Assembly: GCA_902560225.1 (NCBI GenBank)
Contig: CACEKT010000005.1
Location: 1-46,652, forward strand
DNA length: 46,652 nucleotides
From: an uncultured Pelagibacteraceae bacterium
GTDB lineage: Bacteria > Pseudomonadota > Alphaproteobacteria > Pelagibacterales > Pelagibacteraceae
Direction: 5' to 3'
Positions 43,779-46,652 of the stretch are shown here, one piece after another (within the stretch, counting starts at the first letter, position 1; each line of letters starts with the position of its first letter). The notes under the pieces are model-generated. The model had not been told where the DNA came from. It saw nothing but the letters and a program-made list of their open reading frames with translations, and made no database searches. Made by a program: the position numbers and the translations under genes.

Positions 43779-44123
43779 TTATATTTCATATCCTATTTCT
43801 TTAATTATTTGAACTAAATAATCATAAGGGTGTCTGGGCCAAGTATGAATATAACTTTCATCATAAACGATAACATTTTCATTTTTTAAATAAGTTTTGA
43901 TATATGCACCTCCGGCGTCTTGAGCTCTTACAAAACATAAAGGTTCATCAGCATCAACATGGACTATCGCACATTGAGCATAATAAAAAGACCAAGCATC
44001 ATAACCTGTCAGATAATTTAAATTATTTGTATCATGCGAAATTAATAATTCGATGCCTTTATCTTGCATCATTTTCTGAACTTTTTTTAATCTTTGTTTA
44101 TATTCTTCTTTAGTAAAATCCAT
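43779..44123 (-). pseudogene. doeA-like 5' fragment, 3'-truncated copy
   Basis: A 114-residue ORF starting MDFTKEEYKQRLKKVQKMMQ that is identical to the other doeA copy from MMQDKG to VQIIKE, then ends in IGYEI and a stop after leaving the repeat. It has the native start and its native neighbour, eutA, 4 bases upstream, so this is the original 5' end of the gene. The catalytic C-terminal two-thirds is absent, so the product cannot be an active hydrolase. Confidence 0.85.
43796..44081. repeat. 286-bp perfect direct repeat, copy B
   Basis: Matches 41795-42080 base for base on reading. Together the copies bound a 1715-base segment (42081-43795). The repeat length is far greater than any transposon target duplication, and no inverted terminal repeats or transposase are present between the copies. 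Confidence 0.95.
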
Positions 44124-44127
44124 AATT

Positions 44128-44871
44128 CTAATTTTTAAATAATTTTCCAAAACCATCTATTGAAGATTTTTTTCCAATTGATTGTAATGTATCCCATATC
44201 AGAACTTGATTACTAGATAAGACTACTTTGTTTAATTTTTTTTCAAGTTTTTCTATAATTGACAATGCTGGTAAGGCTGTACAAGAAATAAAAAGACAGT
44301 CTGCATTTCCTAAATCCATCTCTAATAAAGTTTTATACAGATAATCTTCATCAACTTTACCGATATCTAAATCGTTTGTAATATCAAAATATGCATTTGA
44401 TGTAATTTTAAAATTTTGGCTTTCAAAATATTTAACCACATCATCATTTAAAGCTTTAGAATAAGGGGTGAATATTGAAATATTTTTAATGTTCATTTTT
44501 CTTAAAGCGTTAATTGCAGCTGTGCTAGGTGTTGTAACTTTAGCCTCTGGTTTTGCTAAATTAACTTTTTTTTTAATCGTGTCATATCCTGCAGCTATAG
44601 TTCCAGATGTACATCCATATACAACACAATCTATTTTTTCATTAGGTAAAATATCTTCTGAAATTTCTGTTACAGTGTTAGACATTTTGATTAAATTTTC
44701 ACTTGTTAAAGGAGCATAACAATGAATACGATTTACAAAGAAATCTATATCTTGATCTTTAATTACGTTAATAAAATCTTTTTCAATTCTAAAATCAGTA
44801 GCTAATGCGATTAAACCAATTCTAGGGTTCGATTTACTAGTATATTTAGGCTCTATTTTAGTTGAATTCAT
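44128..44871 (-). CDS. eutA: EutA-like Asp/Glu racemase superfamily protein
   Basis: A 247-residue protein of the aspartate racemase/maleate isomerase superfamily. The start RIGLIALATDFRIEKDF and VVYGCTSGTIAAGYD match EutA of ectoine utilisation as I recall it. The two catalytic cysteines are in YGCTSG and in FISCTALPAL, and VTTPSTAAINALRKM is also typical. The exact reaction of EutA is not established. It is 4 bases upstream of the native doeA start, the same pairing seen in ectoine-utilisation operons, which supports the call; maleate isomerase or arylmalonate decarboxylase relatives are alternatives. It is divergent from an EamA-type gene (60-base gap). Confidence 0.82.
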   Translation of the reverse strand: MNSTKIEPKYTSKSNPRIGLIALATDFRIEKDFINVIKDQDIDFFVNRIHCYAPLTSENLIKMSNTVTEISEDILPNEKIDCVVYGCTSGTIAAGYDTIKKKVNLAKPEAKVTTPSTAAINALRKMNIKNISIFTPYSKALNDDVVKYFESQNFKITSNAYFDITNDLDIGKVDEDYLYKTLLEMDLGNADCLFISCTALPALSIIEKLEKKLNKVVLSSNQVLIWDTLQSIGKKSSIDGFGKLFKN

Positions 44872-44931
44872 ATTTCAAAAAGTGAATATATCATAAGTTC
44901 TTTAATAATCATTAATATTAAAAATAGCTAT

Positions 44932-45804
44932 ATGAATATAAAAGACACCTTGATTGCATCTTTGGTGCCCATCTTTTTGGGTTTTGGTTTTGTGATTGCA
45001 AAACCTGCTTTCGCGTCATTTCCGCCTATTCTTTTAATGGGTATAAGATTTATTTTTGCAGCATCTATTTTGGTTTGGTGGTTTCCAATACCAAGAGGTT
45101 ATTTAAAAAAAATATTTATCGCCTCCTTCATAGCAAACACTATGCAATATAGTATTACCTATACTGGTTTAAACTACATTGATGCATCTGCTGCAGTTTT
45201 ATTAGTTCAAACAGAAGTTCCTTTTGGAGTTATCTTTGCTTATTTCATGCTTAAAGAAAAACCAACCTTTCGAGCATTGCTTGGTATTGGTATTGCCTTT
45301 GTTGGAGTTTATATTCTAACTGGATCGCCAAATTTAGACGGAAAATTTTTTGGTATTTTTCTAACAATCTTAGGTTCAGCTATTTGGGCGCTTGGACAAG
45401 TTATTGTTAAGCCTCTAAGTAAAGAAATAAATCCATTGGCACTTGTTGCTTGGTTAGCATTATTTTCTGGGCCGATATTAATTAGTTTATCTGCAGTATT
45501 AGATGGAAATACTATAAATTATTTGAAATCAGCAAGCTTTGATCATTGGATAATTGCAATCTATATTGGATTTATTATGCAGCCAATAACTTACGGTTGT
45601 TTTTATTATGTTTTAAAAAACAACCCATTATATAAAGTGCTACCTATTGTTACAATGGGTATTCCACCTACAGGTTTATTGGCAGCAATATTTTTATTAG
45701 ATGAAAAACCAACACCTGAATTATTTATAGGTGGAGCAATTATAATAGTAGGAGTTGTTATGATAGTATTTACAAAAAACAAAAAAGATGAGGTAATAAA
45801 ATGA
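44932..45804 (+). CDS. EamA/DMT family transporter
   Basis: A 290-residue protein with about ten spans in two EamA repeats. The first repeat ends near the family motif LLVQTEVPFGVIFAYFMLKEKPTFRALLGIGIAF, and the second ends IPPTGLLAAIFLLDEKPTPELFIGGAIIIVG. Drug/metabolite exporters of this type move amino acids or nucleosides. Its stop overlaps the next start as ATGA (45801-45804), so it is co-translated with the dehydrogenase. It is divergent from eutA. Confidence 0.92.
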   Translation: MNIKDTLIASLVPIFLGFGFVIAKPAFASFPPILLMGIRFIFAASILVWWFPIPRGYLKKIFIASFIANTMQYSITYTGLNYIDASAAVLLVQTEVPFGVIFAYFMLKEKPTFRALLGIGIAFVGVYILTGSPNLDGKFFGIFLTILGSAIWALGQVIVKPLSKEINPLALVAWLALFSGPILISLSAVLDGNTINYLKSASFDHWIIAIYIGFIMQPITYGCFYYVLKNNPLYKVLPIVTMGIPPTGLLAAIFLLDEKPTPELFIGGAIIIVGVVMIVFTKNKKDEVIK

Positions 45805-46652
45805 AAGTAGGTTTTATTGGCTTAGGAAATGTTGGTGGCAAACTTGCAGGAAGTTTGTTGAAAAAAAAGTTTGATTTAACCGTTAGAGATTTAGACCAAA
45901 ATTTAACTAAAGAGTTTACAAACTTAGGAGCAAAAATTGCAAGCTCACCAAAGGAATTAGCTGAAAAAGTTGATTTAATTATTACTTGCCTTCCCTCTCC
46001 AAAAATTTGTGCTGAAGTCATGGAAGGAAAAGATGGAATTTTAAATGGACTTTCTGAAAATAAAATTTGGCTAGAAATGAGTACAACAGATGAAGCTGAA
46101 GTAAAAAGAATTGGTGAAAAAGTAATTGCTAGAAAAGCTATACCTATGGATGGACCAGTAAGTGGAGGATGTCACAGAGCAGCAACTGGAAATATTGCAA
46201 TTTTTGTAGGTGGTGAAAGAAAAATCTTTGAAAAAATATTACCAATACTGACTGTGATGGGTAGAAAAGTATTGCATACCGGTGACCTTGGATCTGCGTC
46301 TATACTTAAAGTAATTACTAATTATTTAGCATCAGTGCATTTAGTTGCTCTGGGTGAAGCTTGGACCGTAGCAAAAAAATCTAATTTAGATTTAGCAAAA
46401 ACATATAAAGGAATAATGGCTTCTTCAGGTAATTCTTTTGTCCATGAAACTGAAAGTCAGGTTATTTTGAATGGATCTTATAATATTAATTTCACTATGG
46501 ATTTAGTTTTAAAAGATACTGGTCTTTTTGATGATTTAGCAAAAAAACTTAAAGCACCTTTAGAAATATCACCTTTAGTTGTTGATATATTTAAAGATGG
46601 ACAAAAAAAATATGGTTCAAAAGCTTGGTCATCTATGATTGTAAAAAGAATG
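45801..46652 (+). CDS. Beta-hydroxyacid dehydrogenase (3-hydroxyisobutyrate type), partial
   Basis: At least 284 residues of an NAD(P)-dependent beta-hydroxyacid dehydrogenase; the gene runs off the right edge. The cofactor motif is at the very start, MKVGFIGLGNVGGKLAGSLL, then DGPVSGGCHRAATGNIAIFVGG for the substrate site and GSASILKVITNYLASVHLVALGE carrying the catalytic lysine. 3-hydroxyisobutyrate, tartronate semialdehyde or a related acid is the likely substrate class. The start overlaps the EamA gene stop as ATGA. Confidence 0.9.
   Translation, partial: MKVGFIGLGNVGGKLAGSLLKKKFDLTVRDLDQNLTKEFTNLGAKIASSPKELAEKVDLIITCLPSPKICAEVMEGKDGILNGLSENKIWLEMSTTDEAEVKRIGEKVIARKAIPMDGPVSGGCHRAATGNIAIFVGGERKIFEKILPILTVMGRKVLHTGDLGSASILKVITNYLASVHLVALGEAWTVAKKSNLDLAKTYKGIMASSGNSFVHETESQVILNGSYNINFTMDLVLKDTGLFDDLAKKLKAPLEISPLVVDIFKDGQKKYGSKAWSSMIVKRM

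Noticed and set aside
42081-43795. Transposon between the 286-bp repeats
   Set aside because: No transposase, no terminal inverted repeats, and the flanking repeat is far too long to be a target-site duplication.
1-46652. tRNA, rRNA, CRISPR arrays, prophage or integrase genes
   Set aside because: None was seen on either strand on reading; all longer stretches are explained by protein genes.

Overview
The window looks like a chromosome segment from the SAR11 clade (Pelagibacterales, Candidatus Pelagibacter or a close relative). The basis is the very low GC content, genes packed with gaps of a few bases or ATGA overlaps, no stretch over 300 bases without a gene, several substrate-binding-protein transporters, and proteins that resemble SAR11 families as I know them (GlnT, DmdA-like, EutA/DoeA-like). 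No rRNA, tRNA, CRISPR array, transposase or phage gene was seen.

Layout. 1-1100 (+): the C-terminal part of an ammonium transporter, a small membrane protein, a strong terminator and a 50-residue membrane ORF. 1112-4044 (+): type III glutamine synthetase, diaminopropionate ammonia-lyase-like enzyme and an uncharacterised 154-residue protein. 4052-11500 (-): a tight run transcribed csaA, lysE-type exporter, acnA, YfgM-like protein, bamB-like (frameshifted), cupin protein, zapE, yjbQ. 11530-15130: argE (+) converging on an aldehyde dehydrogenase and an agmatinase-family gene (-). 15187-16562 (+): a secreted HExxH protein and a membrane-anchored cyclophilin. 16559-24195 (-): a Dpp/Opp-type ABC importer (binding protein, hairpin, two permeases, fused double ATPase), then a FadN-like beta-oxidation gene that is frameshifted.

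24356-33492 (mostly +): a probable catabolic block with two folate-dependent aminomethyltransferase/DmdA-like proteins, a leaderless binding-protein-like protein on the opposite strand, peptidase E, an FMN 2-hydroxy acid oxidase, a ThDP enzyme, a divergent 5-hydroxyisourate hydrolase-like protein, a thiolase and a branched-chain aminotransferase. 33501-36314 (-): a complete TRAP transporter. 36423-40916 (-): a complete polyamine-type ABC transporter (ATPase, binding protein, hairpin, two permeases).

40956-44871 (-): an ectoine-catabolism-like pair (eutA, doeA) in which doeA has been split. A perfect 286-bp direct repeat of the doeA 5' region flanks 1715 bp carrying a VOC protein, a homocysteine S-methyltransferase and the N-terminal piece of a serine hydrolase. 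One doeA copy keeps the start and loses the end; the other loses the start and keeps the end. This is the geometry of a single-crossover integration, or of an assembly chimera, and is the most unusual structure in the window. 44932-46652 (+): an EamA-type exporter and a beta-hydroxyacid dehydrogenase running off the right edge.

Overall the segment is a nitrogen- and organic-solute-scavenging region: four complete transport systems (partial Amt, Dpp-type ABC, TRAP, Pot-type ABC) sit beside enzymes for amino acids, methylated compounds and 2-hydroxy/2-oxo acids. All functions are assigned by reading the sequence; no database search was run.
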